This document shows, one piece after another, positions 17,314 through 27,476 of a stretch of DNA of 64,000 nucleotides. A program made the translations under genes and the position numbers. Within the stretch, counting starts at the first letter, position 1, and each line of letters opens with the position of its first letter. The notes beneath the pieces were generated by a model. That model did not search any database. It saw only the letters and a list, made by a program, of their open reading frames with translations, and was not told where the DNA came from. Source of the stretch: an alpha proteobacterium AAP38 (GTDB lineage: Bacteria > Pseudomonadota > Alphaproteobacteria > Azospirillales > Azospirillaceae); contig LJHR01000007.1 of NCBI GenBank assembly GCA_001296005.1, forward strand, positions 40,598-104,597, given 5' to 3'.

Positions 17314-18558
17314 TTAGGCCGGCGGCAGGGTCAGGCACTTCTGCCCGGCCTTCGACAGTTGCGCGCAGGCGCGGCGCGCCGTCTTCTCATCCAGGCCGGT
17401 CAGGCGGGCGCGGTACAGGGTGCCCTTGGCCGTGGACACTTCCATCAGGTGCGGCGTGGCGCTGTCCAGAAGGGTGCCTGCCTTCTGCGTGGCCTGGTTC
17501 ACGGCCCGCTGGCTCTGCATCTTGTCATTATAGGCGCCGACCTGGATGGCCCAGCCGCCATTGGCCCGCGATGCCGGCACGCTGGCAACCGCCGGAGCGG
17601 CATTGGCGGTGCCGACAATGCTGTCGGACACGGCGGCCACCACAGCCTCAGGCGCCGTCGGCTTCGCGCGGGTCTTGCCCTTGGTGGGCTTGGACTGGTT
17701 GCTGGCCACCAGCATGGGCGCGCCGCGCTTGCCGGTGAAGGCATCGTCCAGAAGGTCGGCCATATGGTTGTCGCGCCAGGTACCGGTCTGGCCGCCGAAC
17801 ACCACACCAATCAGGCGCCGGCCATTGCGCTCTGCCGAAGCAGCGAGGTTGAAGCCGGACGCCCGGATATAACCGGTCTTCAGCCCATCCATGCCGTCAT
17901 ACCGGCTCATCAGCCGGTTATGGTTGCGATGGACAGCACCCTTATAGGTGAAGGAAGACGCGGAGAAGTACGGGTAGTACTTGGCGTGATCATAGATCAG
18001 GCTCTGCGCCAGCCGCGCGAAATCACGGGCCGTGGACAGCTGACCGGCATTGGGCAGGCCAGAGGCGTTGCGGAAGGTGGTGCGGGTCATGCCCAGCTGG
18101 CGCGCGCGGTCGGTCATCATGCGGGCGAAATTCGCCTCGCTGCCGCCCAGCGCCTCCGCCAGGACCACGGCGCAATCATTGGCCGACTTGGTCACCAGCG
18201 CCTGGATGCACTGTTCGGTGGTCACGCTGTCGCCCGGCTGCAGACCCAGCTTGCTGGGTTCCATGTTGGAGGCATGGCGGGAAACTGCCAACGGCTGGTT
18301 CAGGCGCATCTTGCCGGCATCCAACGCATCAAAGACCAGATGCAGGGTCATCATCTTGGTCATGGAGGCCGGGAAATTACGGGTATCGGCGCTGGCTTCA
18401 TGCAGCACCTCCCCCGTCTTGGCGTCAATGACGATGGAGGCATATTTAGCGAGTGCCGCGACGGGGGTGGTAATACTGACCAGGGCCGCAAGGGCGACGG
18501 CGGTCACCATTCTGCGGGAACGGTCTGTAGAGCGCCGCCATACCGTCGTGAATCCCAT
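17314..18558 (-). CDS. D-alanyl-D-alanine carboxypeptidase with SPOR domain
   Basis: Low-molecular-weight penicillin-binding protein of 414 residues. It trims the terminal D-Ala from peptidoglycan pentapeptides in the periplasm. A signal peptide (RMVTAVALAALVSITTPVAA) precedes the S11 peptidase domain with the catalytic triad motifs SMTK (in FPASMTKMMTLHLVFDAL), SAN (in KSANDCAVVLAEALGG) and KTG (in MDGLKTGYIRASGF). The last ~75 residues form a SPOR domain (GGWAIQVGAYNDK to AQLSKAGQKCLTL), which targets denuded septal glycans. The start at 18558 is backed by an AGGGGGACTGGG site. Confidence 0.93.
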   Translation of the reverse strand: MGFTTVWRRSTDRSRRMVTAVALAALVSITTPVAALAKYASIVIDAKTGEVLHEASADTRNFPASMTKMMTLHLVFDALDAGKMRLNQPLAVSRHASNMEPSKLGLQPGDSVTTEQCIQALVTKSANDCAVVLAEALGGSEANFARMMTDRARQLGMTRTTFRNASGLPNAGQLSTARDFARLAQSLIYDHAKYYPYFSASSFTYKGAVHRNHNRLMSRYDGMDGLKTGYIRASGFNLAASAERNGRRLIGVVFGGQTGTWRDNHMADLLDDAFTGKRGAPMLVASNQSKPTKGKTRAKPTAPEAVVAAVSDSIVGTANAAPAVASVPASRANGGWAIQVGAYNDKMQSQRAVNQATQKAGTLLDSATPHLMEVSTAKGTLYRARLTGLDEKTARRACAQLSKAGQKCLTLPPA

Positions 18559-18721
18559 GCCCAGTCCCCCTGCACACCGTCTGATGTCTCGCTTTCCGGC
18601 AAAGCTAAAGGCGATGATTATCAATGTCTAGCGGGAAGTCGTTAAGAAACGCCTTCACATCCGCCAAATTACGGCTTCATTTCAAGGACCTGCCCATAGG
18701 GCATACCCGCTTAGGATTGCT

Positions 18722-19330
18722 TCAGGCCTTGGCACTGGGGCGGTCGGCAATGCTGGCCAGCCAGCGCTGGATATTGGGCATCGCCTCAAGCGTGATCGCG
18801 CAAAGGCGTGGAAAGAAGGTCAGGGTGGTGTAGGCGGTGATGTCGGCGATGGTGAAACGGTCACCCGCGATGAATTCCGTCTGCCCCAGATCCTTGTCCA
18901 GCCGCGCCAGACGCTTCTCCGCCTGTGGCTTCTGCGCCTCGGCATAGGCGGGCACCTGACATTCCAGAGCGGCCATCTTGGGATGGGTGTGGCGGAACAC
19001 GCTGGCCAGGGGCAGCAGCAGTTCGAATTCCATCCGCCGCTGCCACATCTCAATCAGGGCGCGTTCCTTGGCATCCCGTCCCATCAGGTTGGGTTCGGGA
19101 TAGAGTTCCTCCAGATACCGGCAGATGGCGACGCTTTCGGAAATGACGGTGCCATCCTCCAGTTCCAGGGCCGGAACCCGGCCGCTAGGCACCCGCGCGC
19201 GGTAATCGGGCGACAGATGTTCCCCCTTGCCGATGGTCACCAGCCGGCGTGGAATATCCACCCCCTTTTCCGCCAGGAACATGCGCACGCGGCGTGGCGT
19301 TGGGGCGATCGCGTCATCATAGAGCAGCAT
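18722..19330 (-). CDS. Glutathione S-transferase family protein
   Basis: Soluble protein of 202 residues with the GST two-domain layout. The N-terminal thioredoxin-like part has LYDDAIAPTPRRVRMFLAEKGV, GRVPALELEDGTVISESVAI and the usual ESxAI glutathione-contact turn. The C-terminal helical domain has the N-capping FTIADITAYTTL. GGGAGG precedes ATG 19330. Substrate class cannot be told; it is close to bacterial GSTs that lack a cysteine at the active site. Confidence 0.9.
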   Translation of the reverse strand: MLLYDDAIAPTPRRVRMFLAEKGVDIPRRLVTIGKGEHLSPDYRARVPSGRVPALELEDGTVISESVAICRYLEELYPEPNLMGRDAKERALIEMWQRRMEFELLLPLASVFRHTHPKMAALECQVPAYAEAQKPQAEKRLARLDKDLGQTEFIAGDRFTIADITAYTTLTFFPRLCAITLEAMPNIQRWLASIADRPSAKA

Positions 19331-19539
19331 GGCATCCTCCCGTTGTTATGACTTCAGCTCACAATGCAGGGTTCAAAGCCGGCAATCCATGGCGTCAATG
19401 TGGCAAGTGCTTCGGAATCCGGCGAAAGCGGGGTGATTTCGTGACTTCCGCATCAAGGCGGGAACCAAGGCTTTTCCTCGTTGTTTTTCCCTCGAAGCCG
19501 CCCGGGATGGGACGGCACGACATGCAACGGAGGGACATT

Positions 19540-20085
19540 ATGTCGAAGATCAAATTCGTTCTGGCTACCACCGCCGCCATCATCGCCTTCCCGGTTCTGG
19601 CCCATGCCGCCAAGACTGACAAGGGTTTGGAGAACCTGTCCGGTGTGGGACAGGAAGCGGTCGCCATGTATGACAAGCTGCAGGGCTCCAAGGCCCTGGC
19701 CATCGCCGATGATGGCGCCGTCGGCTATGCGTCGGGCGTTGACAGCGGTGAGGCCCGAATCGCCGCCCTGGCCCGTTGCGCCGAGGTGACGCGTGAGACC
19801 TGCCGCGTGATCTCCGTCGATGGTCAGGCCGTGACCGGCGGCAGCACGCTGGGCGAACTGGCCCGCAACCACACCGACGCCGCCGACCTGCGCGGCGAGG
19901 TCGTGGCCGACTATGAAAAGGCCGCCGGCGCCAAGGCCCTGGCCATGTCGGATGACGGTGCCTTCGGCTGGGTGGTCCGCGATAGCGAGGAACAGGCCCG
20001 TGCCGACGCCCTGATCCAGTGCGAGGCGAGCGGCACCAACTGTTCCATCCAGGCGTCTTCTGCCGGCGCCACCGCGGTGCAGTAA
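19540..20085 (+). CDS. Secreted protein with two DUF4189-like repeats
   Basis: Protein of 181 residues with a Sec signal peptide (MSKIKFVLATTAAIIAFPVL, cleaved after AHA). The mature part holds two tandem copies of one unit. The first has GSKALAIADDGAVGYASG and a later ALARCAEVTRETCRVISVDG. The second has GAKALAMSDDGAFGWVV and ALIQCEASGTNCSIQAS. Each copy has a cysteine pair likely to form a disulfide in the periplasm. This matches the DUF4189 pattern. The role is unknown. GGAGGGA precedes ATG 19540 and a strong terminator follows. Confidence 0.75.
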   Translation: MSKIKFVLATTAAIIAFPVLAHAAKTDKGLENLSGVGQEAVAMYDKLQGSKALAIADDGAVGYASGVDSGEARIAALARCAEVTRETCRVISVDGQAVTGGSTLGELARNHTDAADLRGEVVADYEKAAGAKALAMSDDGAFGWVVRDSEEQARADALIQCEASGTNCSIQASSAGATAVQ

Positions 20086-20110
20086 ACCGGTCCAGTGATG
20101 GACAAATCGT

Positions 20111-20150
20111 GGCCGGGCGGGGATCACCCCGCCCGGCCCTGTTTATTTTT
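20111..20150 (+). terminator. Terminator after the DUF4189-like gene
   Basis: GGCCGGGCGGGG, loop ATCA, then CCCCGCCCGGCC followed by CTGTTTATTTTT. It separates the secreted protein gene from gpsA. Confidence 0.88.
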
Positions 20151-20226
20151 GGCGTCCCGCGCGCTAAGCCTTTCTCAGCAAACGGGGCGGCAAGCCCCGG
20201 CCAGAGATAAGCAAAGGGGACAAGCC

Positions 20227-21219
20227 ATGCGGCGCATCGGTGTGATCGGGGCCGGGGCCTGGGGAACGGCGCTGGCCATGGCGGCGGCCCGCGCCGGGGC
20301 CGAGGTGGTGCTGCAAGCGCGTGAAACCGACGTGGTCGAAAGCGTGAATGCGCGGCATGAGAACAGCCTGTTCCTGCCCGGCATCCCGCTTGACCCCGCC
20401 ATCCGCGCCACCGCGTCCATGAGTGAGGCGGCGGATGCCGATGCCCTGCTGCTGGTCACCCCAGCACAGCATCTGCGCACCGCCTGCCGGGCGTTGAAGC
20501 CCGACCTGAAGCCGGGCGTGCCCGTCATTATCTGCGCCAAGGGGATCGAGATCGAGACCGGCAGCCTGATGAGCGAAGCGGCGGAGGCCGAACTGGGCAG
20601 CCAGCCCGTGGCCGTTCTATCCGGCCCCACCTTTGCGGCAGAGGTGGCCAAGGGCCTACCCACCGCTGTGACGCTGGCCATCCGGGACGAGGCGCTGGGC
20701 CGCCGCCTGCTGGCGGCCCTGGGCGGGCGCACCTTCCGCCCCTATCTGTCGGATGATTTGGTGGGGGCGCAGGTAGGCGGGGCCGTGAAGAATGTGCTGG
20801 CCATCGCCTGCGGCGTGGTCCATGGCCGCAACCTGGGCGACAATGCGCGCGCCGCCCTGATCACGCGCGGTCTGGCAGAAATTGCCCGGCTCGGCGCGCG
20901 ACTGGGCGCACGGGCCGAAACCCTGATGGGCCTGTCGGGCCTGGGCGACCTGACCCTGACCTGTTCGTCCCTGCAATCCCGCAACATGTCCCTGGGCGCG
21001 GCCCTGGGTCAGGGGCGCAGCCTGGAGGAGGTGCTGGGCGAGCGGCGTTCGGTGGCCGAAGGCGTCTATACCGCCTGCGCCGTCACGAAACTGGCGGCGG
21101 CCAAGGGCGTGGACATGCCGCTCTGTCAGGCCGTGGACGCCCTGCTGAACCATGGCGCCGACCTGGACGCCATCATCGACGCCCTGATGACGCGGCCATT
21201 CAAGACGGAAACGGTGTAG
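20227..21219 (+). CDS. gpsA: Glycerol-3-phosphate dehydrogenase [NAD(P)+]
   Basis: Makes sn-glycerol-3-phosphate from dihydroxyacetone phosphate for phospholipid synthesis; cytosolic, 330 residues. The N-terminal Rossmann motif is IGVIGAGAWGTALAMAAARA. Further family blocks are RHENSLFLPGI, ICAKGIE, LSGPTFAAEVAKGLPTAVTL, the catalytic-lysine block GAVKNVLAIACGV, and GLSGLGDLTLTCSS with SRNMSLG. An AAGGGG site precedes ATG 20227; the frame upstream overlaps the terminator and is not used. Confidence 0.96.
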   Translation: MRRIGVIGAGAWGTALAMAAARAGAEVVLQARETDVVESVNARHENSLFLPGIPLDPAIRATASMSEAADADALLLVTPAQHLRTACRALKPDLKPGVPVIICAKGIEIETGSLMSEAAEAELGSQPVAVLSGPTFAAEVAKGLPTAVTLAIRDEALGRRLLAALGGRTFRPYLSDDLVGAQVGGAVKNVLAIACGVVHGRNLGDNARAALITRGLAEIARLGARLGARAETLMGLSGLGDLTLTCSSLQSRNMSLGAALGQGRSLEEVLGERRSVAEGVYTACAVTKLAAAKGVDMPLCQAVDALLNHGADLDAIIDALMTRPFKTETV

Positions 21220-21273
21220 GGGTAACGGGGCGGAGCGGAGCGGCCCGACCGGACCGCCCCACACTGCTACGGT

Positions 21274-22857
21274 TTAGTGCCGGAAATGGCGCATGCCGGT
21301 GAAGACCATGGCCAGCCCACGCTCGTCGGCGGCGGCTATCACCTCTGCGTCGCGCATGGACCCGCCCGGCTGGATCACCGCCGTCACGCCGGCATCCGCC
21401 GCAGCCAGCAGGCCATCGGCAAACGGGAAGAAGGCGTCCGACGCCACGACCGAACCCTTGGTACCCGCCTCTTCCAGACCGGCGGCCTTAGCGGCGTCGG
21501 CGGATTTCCAGGCGGCGATGCGGCTGCTGTCCACGCGGCTCATCTGCCCGGCACCGATACCCACCGTGGCCCCGGCCTTGGCATAGACGATGGCGTTCGA
21601 CTTCACATGCTTGCCCACGCGGAAGGCGAACAGCAGGTCGGCCAGTTCGGCCTCCGTCGGGGCGCGCTTGGTGACGACCTTGAGATCGGCCTGGGCAATG
21701 CGGCCATTGTCGCGGGTCTGCACCAGATAGCCGCCGGAGACACTCTTCACGAACAGGCCGGGTTCCGCCGGGTTGGGCATGGAACCGGTCAGCAGCACGC
21801 GCAGGTTCTTCTTTGTGGCCAGGAAGGCCTTCGCCGCCTCGTCCGCGTCGGGCGCGATCACCACTTCGGCGAACAGCTTGGCAATCTGCTCGGCGGTGGC
21901 CGCATCCAGGGTGCGGTTCATGGCGATGATGCCGCCAAAGGCCGACACGGGATCACAGGCCAGGGCGCGCGTGTAGGCGTCCAGCAGAGTATCGCCCTCG
22001 GCCACGCCACAGGGATTGGCATGCTTGATGATGGCGATGGCCGGGCGGTCAAACTCCGACACCAGCTCAAACGCTGCATCCGTGTCGTTCAGGTTGTTGT
22101 AGGACAGTTCCTTACCCTGCAGCTGCGTCGCGGTGGCGATGCCGGGGCGCTTGTCGCCGGTCGTGTAGAAGGCCGCCGACTGGTGCGGGTTCTCGCCATA
22201 GCGCAGGGTCTGACGCAGCTCCCCGCCGAAGGTCAGGCGCTGGGGATATTCCTGGCCCAGTTGACCCGCGAACCAGCGGGAAATGGCGGCATCATAGGAA
22301 CCGGTGCGGGCATAGGCCTTCGCCGCCAGGGTGCGGCGGAAGGACAGGGTCGTCTGGCCGTCGTTGGCTTCCAACTGGCTCAACAGCTCGGCATAGTCCG
22401 ACGCATCGGTGACCACGGCCACGAAATCATGGTTCTTAGCGGCACCGCGGATCAGGGACGGGCCACCAATATCGATATTTTCGATGCAGGTCTCAAAATC
22501 CGCACCCTTGGCCACCGTCGCCTCGAACGGGTACAGGTTCACCACCACCAGATCGATGCCGGGGATGTCGTGGGCCGACATGGCGTCGGTATGGGTGGGG
22601 AAGTCACGGCGGGCCAGGATGCCGCCATGGATCTTGGGGTGCAGGGTCTTGACGCGGCCATCCATCATTTCCGGAAAACCGGTATGGTCCGACACCTCCG
22701 TCACGGCGATCCCGGCATCGGCCAACGCCTTGGCAGAACCACCGGTCGACAGGATATGAACGCCGCGCGCGGCCAGGGCCTTGCCCAGATCGATCAGGCC
22801 CGTCTTGTCAGAGACGGAGATGATGGCGCGGCGGATAGGGACGAGATCGATGCTCAT
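21274..22857 (-). CDS. purH: Bifunctional AICAR transformylase/IMP cyclohydrolase
   Basis: Catalyses the last two steps of purine synthesis, AICAR to FAICAR to IMP; 527 residues. The N-terminal MGS-like cyclohydrolase domain shows [35 protein letters not shown] and [18 protein letters not shown]. The C-terminal transformylase domain shows [40 protein letters not shown], and [11 protein letters not shown]. The start at 22857 ([11 protein letters not shown]) is preferred to the open extension. Gene order rpe, heparinase-like, purH is common in alphaproteobacteria. Confidence 0.97.
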   Translation of the reverse strand: MSIDLVPIRRAIISVSDKTGLIDLGKALAARGVHILSTGGSAKALADAGIAVTEVSDHTGFPEMMDGRVKTLHPKIHGGILARRDFPTHTDAMSAHDIPGIDLVVVNLYPFEATVAKGADFETCIENIDIGGPSLIRGAAKNHDFVAVVTDASDYAELLSQLEANDGQTTLSFRRTLAAKAYARTGSYDAAISRWFAGQLGQEYPQRLTFGGELRQTLRYGENPHQSAAFYTTGDKRPGIATATQLQGKELSYNNLNDTDAAFELVSEFDRPAIAIIKHANPCGVAEGDTLLDAYTRALACDPVSAFGGIIAMNRTLDAATAEQIAKLFAEVVIAPDADEAAKAFLATKKNLRVLLTGSMPNPAEPGLFVKSVSGGYLVQTRDNGRIAQADLKVVTKRAPTEAELADLLFAFRVGKHVKSNAIVYAKAGATVGIGAGQMSRVDSSRIAAWKSADAAKAAGLEEAGTKGSVVASDAFFPFADGLLAAADAGVTAVIQPGGSMRDAEVIAAADERGLAMVFTGMRHFRH

Positions 22858-22937
22858 GGGTCGTGATCCTGGCGGATGGTACATGGAACAAACGGAACCG
22901 GGCCGATCCATCTGGACCGGCCCGGGGATGACTGATA

Positions 22938-23040
22938 CCAAACGGCGACGAGCCGTTTGGTTGGCGCATTGAGCGCCCGCGACCCCATGGTCGCGTAAGC
23001 CAAGGGCGCGGATGCGCCCGCCCGGCGCTTGAGGGGACGC
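22938..23040 (-). repeat. Four-hairpin structured repeat, copy C
   Basis: Lies between the heparinase-like stop and the purH start and reads on the minus strand from 23040. Hairpin 1 is 23004-23019 (GGGCGC/GCGCCC). Hairpin 2 is 22978-22995 (CGCGACC/GGTCGCG around CCAT). Hairpin 3 is 22963-22977 (GGCGC/GCGCC). Hairpin 4 is 22938-22960 (CCAAACGGC/GCCGTTTGG). It shares a CCCTCA-N-GCGCCGGGCG lead, a TTGGCTTACG linker and loop bases with copies at 48908 and 57561, but the stem sequences differ with pairing kept. Confidence 0.75.
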
Positions 23041-24674
23041 TAACTATCTATATCGCTGCCCTGGCGGCGCAGGCCCCATTTGACCAGGGTTTCCCCCGGC
23101 TGCGTGGTGCCGCGCAGCACGATCTGAGTGGTCGCCCGTGGATCGGCGCCCTGCCCCAGATAGATGCTGTCGGTGGTCTCGATCTCCGCTCCGCTGGCCC
23201 GGAACTTCCACAAGGCGCCGGATGGCAGGCGCAGAAGCAGTGCCGCCTCATCCTCCAGCATGGCAACACGCACGCTGGGATGCAGGTGGAAGCGGACGGC
23301 AAATTCATGGCTGGCGGAACCGGCCAACCGATCCTGGCCGCGCAGATCCTCTCCGCTTTCGGCCAGGAACAGGCGGCGGAAATGGATAAGGCTGCCCCGG
23401 TCACCATACCCATCATGATAGGCATCGACCAGGGTACCGGCGTCGCCATCCTGGCGGTCGACATGGACATTGGCGGGGCGCCGGGATAACCCGCCCTCAT
23501 CATTCACGCCGCTGGAATTGGTATCATCGATGGTCAGCGTGGAATGCGCCGCGGTGGCGGCCAGGGCGGCGCGCCATGGCCCCTGGTCGCCCGGATGCGC
23601 CCCGCAATTCACAATCAGGCGTTCACGCCCGATGCTCATCTCAAACGACAGGGTGCCGGCATGGGCATGTTCATCCAGGCCAGGTGCCGGCGGTAGACCC
23701 GTATCCATCAGGATACAGGTGCGGCCCGCCGTGATGCGTTCAAACCCGATATGCGGGGTGGATTTCAGCGGACGGCCCCGCGCATCGGCCTGCCCCAGGA
23801 CAGTGTCGATCAGCACCGCCTCGCCTTCCTGCGCACCATTGAACAGGGCAAGGCCCCCGTCGCCATGGCGGAAGAAACGCAGGGTCGGGGTCATGCGGTC
23901 GATGGCGTGCTGCACCGCCTCGGGCACATCTTCGCGCCCGGCCCGGTAACAGCCACGGATATCGATCAGGTGGCGCAGCACCAGAAGCTGGGCCGCCGGC
24001 GAATGTTCGACATGGCCGCCATCGGGCAGCACCTGCTTCGGCAGTTCCCGGTTCAGCAGGGCGCGGGCCCGTTCCGCGGCGCGCGACAGGCCCGACAGGC
24101 ACAGGCCACCATAGACCATGCCCTTCAGCGTACCCAGCAGCGCCGCCCCTTTCAGCCGTCCCGGAACCGTATGTTCCAGAAACCGGACCTGACGGGCCAG
24201 ACTGTCAAACACGCGGGCGCGCAGCTCATCATCGGCGCTGGCCAGGAAGAAATCATGCTGGCCGATCCAGGCCGTGACGCGGGTGGCCAGCACATCGGGC
24301 GCCCAGGCCACGGGATGCCAGCGCTTCCCGAACATGTCCAGCCAATGGCTGACCAGTACCCGCGCCTGCCGCCGGGCCGCATCACCGCCCGTGGCGCGCA
24401 GATGGCGCAGCCAGTCGAAACCATGCATTTCCGCCAGCCAGGGGGCCGACGCCGTCGGTTCCAGCCAGGGCGGCATCTCGCCCGAAAAACCCTGCCCGGC
24501 AAAACGGAAGCGATTGTTCAGCAGATCCTGCCCATGATGGGCATCGCCGGGCCAGGGATCGGGCGGGACCAGCGACAATTGCCTGGGCGCCGGCCCTGAC
24601 AGGGCCATCATCTGGTACAGGCCGGTCGCGCGGTACCAGCCGCCCGACCCTGGCTTGAACCTTTTATGCGCCAT
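23040..24674 (-). CDS. Heparinase II/III family protein
   Basis: Protein of 544 residues matching the alphaproteobacterial heparinase II/III-like family. The N-terminal alpha/alpha-toroid helps with [14 protein letters not shown] and [16 protein letters not shown], and the C-terminal beta-sandwich has [23 protein letters not shown] and the [14 protein letters not shown] block. The family contains polysaccharide lyases, but in this gene neighbourhood the substrate is unknown; no signal peptide is seen. It starts 22 bases after rpe, so the two are likely co-transcribed. ATG 24674 has a GGGGG site; 24686 is an alternative. Confidence 0.85.
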   Translation of the reverse strand: MAHKRFKPGSGGWYRATGLYQMMALSGPAPRQLSLVPPDPWPGDAHHGQDLLNNRFRFAGQGFSGEMPPWLEPTASAPWLAEMHGFDWLRHLRATGGDAARRQARVLVSHWLDMFGKRWHPVAWAPDVLATRVTAWIGQHDFFLASADDELRARVFDSLARQVRFLEHTVPGRLKGAALLGTLKGMVYGGLCLSGLSRAAERARALLNRELPKQVLPDGGHVEHSPAAQLLVLRHLIDIRGCYRAGREDVPEAVQHAIDRMTPTLRFFRHGDGGLALFNGAQEGEAVLIDTVLGQADARGRPLKSTPHIGFERITAGRTCILMDTGLPPAPGLDEHAHAGTLSFEMSIGRERLIVNCGAHPGDQGPWRAALAATAAHSTLTIDDTNSSGVNDEGGLSRRPANVHVDRQDGDAGTLVDAYHDGYGDRGSLIHFRRLFLAESGEDLRGQDRLAGSASHEFAVRFHLHPSVRVAMLEDEAALLLRLPSGALWKFRASGAEIETTDSIYLGQGADPRATTQIVLRGTTQPGETLVKWGLRRQGSDIDS

Positions 24675-24695
24675 GCCCCCGGCCATGCTGCGCGA

Positions 24696-25382
24696 TCAAC
24701 CGTTCTGGCCGCGCAGGGCGCGCATATTGGCTTCATAGGCCGACGGCCCACCGACAAAGGTCGCCGTACCAGCCACCAGCACATCGGCACCTGCCGCAAT
24801 GCACTGCTTGGCCGTCTCGATATTCACACCGCCATCGACCTCCAGGTCGATCTGCCGGCCGCCCTGAGCGTCCGACACGGCGTTGATGCGGCGGCGCAAC
24901 TCGGCAATCTTGTCCAACTGGGACGAAATGAAGCTCTGTCCGCCAAAGCCGGGATTGACCGACATGACCAAAACCAGATCCAGATCACCCAGCAGATAAT
25001 CCACCATCGACAGCGGCGTATGCGGGTTCAGCACGATGCCCGGCTTCTTGCCCAGAGACCGGATCAGTTGCACCGTGCGATGCGGGTGCGCACCGGCCTC
25101 GGGATGGAAGCTGATAATGTCCGCCCCGGCATCGGTGAAGGCCTGGATGAAGTTATCGACCGGTGCGATCATCAGATGCACGTCGAAGACCTTGGCCGTG
25201 TGCGGGCGCAGGGCCTTCACAACACCGGGGCCGATGGTGATGTTGGGCACGAAATGCCCGTCCATCACATCGATATGGATGTAATCCGCACCGGCGGCGT
25301 CGATGGCGCGCACCTCCTCACCCAGGCGGGCAAAGTCGGCGGACAGGATGGACGGGGCGATCTTGACGGGCTTGGTCATCAT
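24696..25382 (-). CDS. rpe: Ribulose-phosphate 3-epimerase
   Basis: Interconverts ribulose-5-phosphate and xylulose-5-phosphate in the pentose phosphate pathway; 228-residue TIM barrel. Signatures are [17 protein letters not shown], the metal-binding [56 protein letters not shown] and [12 protein letters not shown], followed by [13 protein letters not shown]. Two adjacent ATGs (25382 and 25379) are both possible starts. It leads the rpe-heparinase unit, with purH further downstream after a structured repeat. Confidence 0.97.
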   Translation of the reverse strand: MMTKPVKIAPSILSADFARLGEEVRAIDAAGADYIHIDVMDGHFVPNITIGPGVVKALRPHTAKVFDVHLMIAPVDNFIQAFTDAGADIISFHPEAGAHPHRTVQLIRSLGKKPGIVLNPHTPLSMVDYLLGDLDLVLVMSVNPGFGGQSFISSQLDKIAELRRRINAVSDAQGGRQIDLEVDGGVNIETAKQCIAAGADVLVAGTATFVGGPSAYEANMRALRGQNG

Positions 25383-25466
25383 GGACCCGGTTGGTATCAA
25401 CATCAGGCCCCGCCGACAAGCCGGGTTCGGCGCATGAAAGGCCGGTTATCGACACATGGCGGTTGG

Positions 25467-26345
25467 TCAAGGGGCCGGGTAGAGCCATTGCAAACCCTGG
25501 ATCAGACCCACGGGAAACGTCGTTTCGTGATAGGTGCCTTGGGACACTTCCGATGTGACCTGCAGACCTTGATATTTGCGCGCCCGCAGGCGTTTGGCCA
25601 TATCCTGCTGATCAGCCACCATATCACGACTTTGATTATAGCGTTTATCGCCGGGCTTGGCCGCCTCGAACGACCCGGTGGTCATATAGACCCTGGCCTT
25701 CAGGTCCTTGTGACCCTTGGCATAATCAGCCTCCAGCGTGCGCAGGGCATAATCGTTGTACCAGATGGACGGGCTGGTCAGGATATAGCTGCTGAAATGC
25801 TGCGGCTGGGTGAACAGCACCCACAGGCCGAACAGCCCGCCATAGGACTGGCCCACCAGGGTACGGCGGGCCGGGTCGATGCGGTAGGTCTTCTCAACCA
25901 ACGGCATCGCCTCGTTCACCAGGAAATCCAGATAGGCCTGCGCCCCACCGCCAAGCCGTCCGCCGCCAGCATTCTCGTCGATCCAGGGCGTCAGGTCGCG
26001 GCGGCGGCTGTCCATGCCATTCTCGCCCTTGGCGGTGGGCAACCCGACCAGGATGAATTCTTCCAGCCGTTTCAGATTATGGGCCAGCCGCGTGATGCCC
26101 GACGCCACCTGGAACGTATAATCGCCATCGGTCAGGTACAGCACGCCATAGCGCCTGCCTGCATTCTTCGGGTCCGCATATCCCGGCGGCAGCTTCACAT
26201 AGAGATCGTAGGTTCGGCCATTCTGCGCCGATGTCACGGTATGGACGCTGGTGCGTTCGACCTGATAGGCGGGAAGGCTTTCCTGGGCGTGGGACGCCGG
26301 AATGGTGAACAGCAGGGCGGCGGCCAGAAACCAGGCAAAACGCAT
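25467..26345 (-). CDS. Secreted alpha/beta-hydrolase, esterase-like (COG2819)
   Basis: Protein of 292 residues with a Sec signal peptide (MRFAWFLAAALLFTIPASHA). The mature part matches predicted esterases of the IroE/Fes-like group: YDLYVKLPPGY, YGVLYLTDGDYTFQ, the nucleophile motif LVGQSYGGLFGLWVL (GQSYGG), and SPSIWYND. A late acidic residue and histidine (QGTYHETTFPVGL) could complete the triad. The substrate is unknown. ATG 26345 is used because the signal peptide starts there; 26360 is also possible. Confidence 0.83.
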   Translation of the reverse strand: MRFAWFLAAALLFTIPASHAQESLPAYQVERTSVHTVTSAQNGRTYDLYVKLPPGYADPKNAGRRYGVLYLTDGDYTFQVASGITRLAHNLKRLEEFILVGLPTAKGENGMDSRRRDLTPWIDENAGGGRLGGGAQAYLDFLVNEAMPLVEKTYRIDPARRTLVGQSYGGLFGLWVLFTQPQHFSSYILTSPSIWYNDYALRTLEADYAKGHKDLKARVYMTTGSFEAAKPGDKRYNQSRDMVADQQDMAKRLRARKYQGLQVTSEVSQGTYHETTFPVGLIQGLQWLYPAP

Positions 26346-26460
26346 TCGGGATTTCCCCATCGGGTTGCAGAGATGAGGTCTGTGTATGAATTTCCAGATT
26401 GCCCGGTCAAGCGCCGATCCTGGCCGGGCAAGGCTACTGGATCGGTGATAACTTCGATGA

Positions 26461-26589
26461 TCCCTTGCCGGAAATGACCCGTTCGACCGCATGTTGATCG
26501 CGCAGGCCAGGATGGAGGCTTTGCTGCTGGTGACGGCGGATGCAATGATCCCAACCTATGAGGTCAAGACCCTGTCGGCGCGGGCGTGA
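26461..26589 (+). pseudogene. PIN-domain toxin C-terminal remnant
   Basis: In one frame after a TGA at 26458, about 42 codons read SLAGNDPFDRMLIAQA followed by LLLVTADAMIPTYEVKTL and a stop. DPFDRMLIAQA and LVTADA are the hallmark C-terminal motifs of VapC/PIN toxins. The N-terminal two-thirds, including the first catalytic aspartates, is missing and is not found in other frames upstream. The remnant ends just before gloB. It is a decayed toxin fragment. Confidence 0.6.
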
Positions 26590-26603
26590 GAAAGGGTGGT
26601 CCC

Positions 26604-27374
26604 ATGGTTGAGGTGCATGTCATTCCGGCACTGACCGACAATTACATTCACATCCTGCATGACGCGGCCCATGGCATCACCGCCGTGGTCGATCCGGGGG
26701 AGGCAGGGCCGGTGCGTGCCTTTCTGGCCGACCGCGGCTGGCGGCTGACCCACATTCTGGCCACCCATCATCATGGCGACCATATCGGCGGCATCAACGA
26801 CCTGCGCGCCGACAGCCACGCCACCCTGATCGGCCCCAGGGCGGAGGTCGATCGCATTCCCGAAATGGACGCCACCTATGGCGATGGCGACCGCTTCACC
26901 CTGGGCAGCCAGACCGTCCATGTCTTCGACACGCCGGGCCATACGCGTGGCCATTGTACCTTTTTCTGTGAGGAGGCACGGCTGCTGTTCAGCGGCGATA
27001 CAATGTTCTCGCTCGGCTGCGGGCGTCTGTTCGAAGGTACCCCAGCGCAGATGTGGGACAGCTTGTCAAAGCTACGCGACCTGCCCCCCGAAACCCGGAT
27101 TTATTGCGGGCATGAGTATACGGCCAGCAATGCCCGTTTCGCCCTGTCCATCGACCCGGACAATCTGGCCCTGAAGGCCAGGGCGGAGGAGGTGGCGGCA
27201 TTGCGGGCCAAGGGCCTGCCCACCATTCCCGCCCGCCTGTCGAACGAACTGGCGGCCAATCCCTTCCTGCGCGCCGATGACCCGGTGCTGGCGGCCCATT
27301 TCGGCCTGACCGGGGCGCCGCAGGCCAACATCTTCGCCGCCATCCGTAAGGCGAAGGATGATTTCCGGGGATGA
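26604..27374 (+). CDS. gloB: Hydroxyacylglutathione hydrolase (glyoxalase II)
   Basis: Hydrolyses S-lactoylglutathione to lactate and glutathione, completing methylglyoxal detoxification; 256 residues, cytosolic. The metallo-beta-lactamase motif is ATHHHGDHIGGINDL, with further metal ligands in FDTPGHTRGHCTFF and FSGDTMFSLGCGRLFEGT, and the glutathione-binding YCGHEYTASNARFAL. The C-terminal GloB domain is complete. An AAGGGTGG site favours ATG 26604 over the GTG at 26586, which also overlaps the upstream toxin remnant. Confidence 0.95.
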   Translation: MVEVHVIPALTDNYIHILHDAAHGITAVVDPGEAGPVRAFLADRGWRLTHILATHHHGDHIGGINDLRADSHATLIGPRAEVDRIPEMDATYGDGDRFTLGSQTVHVFDTPGHTRGHCTFFCEEARLLFSGDTMFSLGCGRLFEGTPAQMWDSLSKLRDLPPETRIYCGHEYTASNARFALSIDPDNLALKARAEEVAALRAKGLPTIPARLSNELAANPFLRADDPVLAAHFGLTGAPQANIFAAIRKAKDDFRG

Positions 27375-27476
27375 TCCCGCCCCCGCCGCCCCCATACCTT
27401 GCTGGCCATCCCTGGCGCAATGGTTTGAACCGGCTTCGAAACGAAATAGCTTTCTAGAAACCCTTCCGCCAACGGA

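Noticed and set aside
21277..22866. Plus-strand frame of 529 codons opposite purH
   Set aside because: purH on the minus strand is unambiguous; the plus frame has no recognisable motifs and the biased composition of a shadow.
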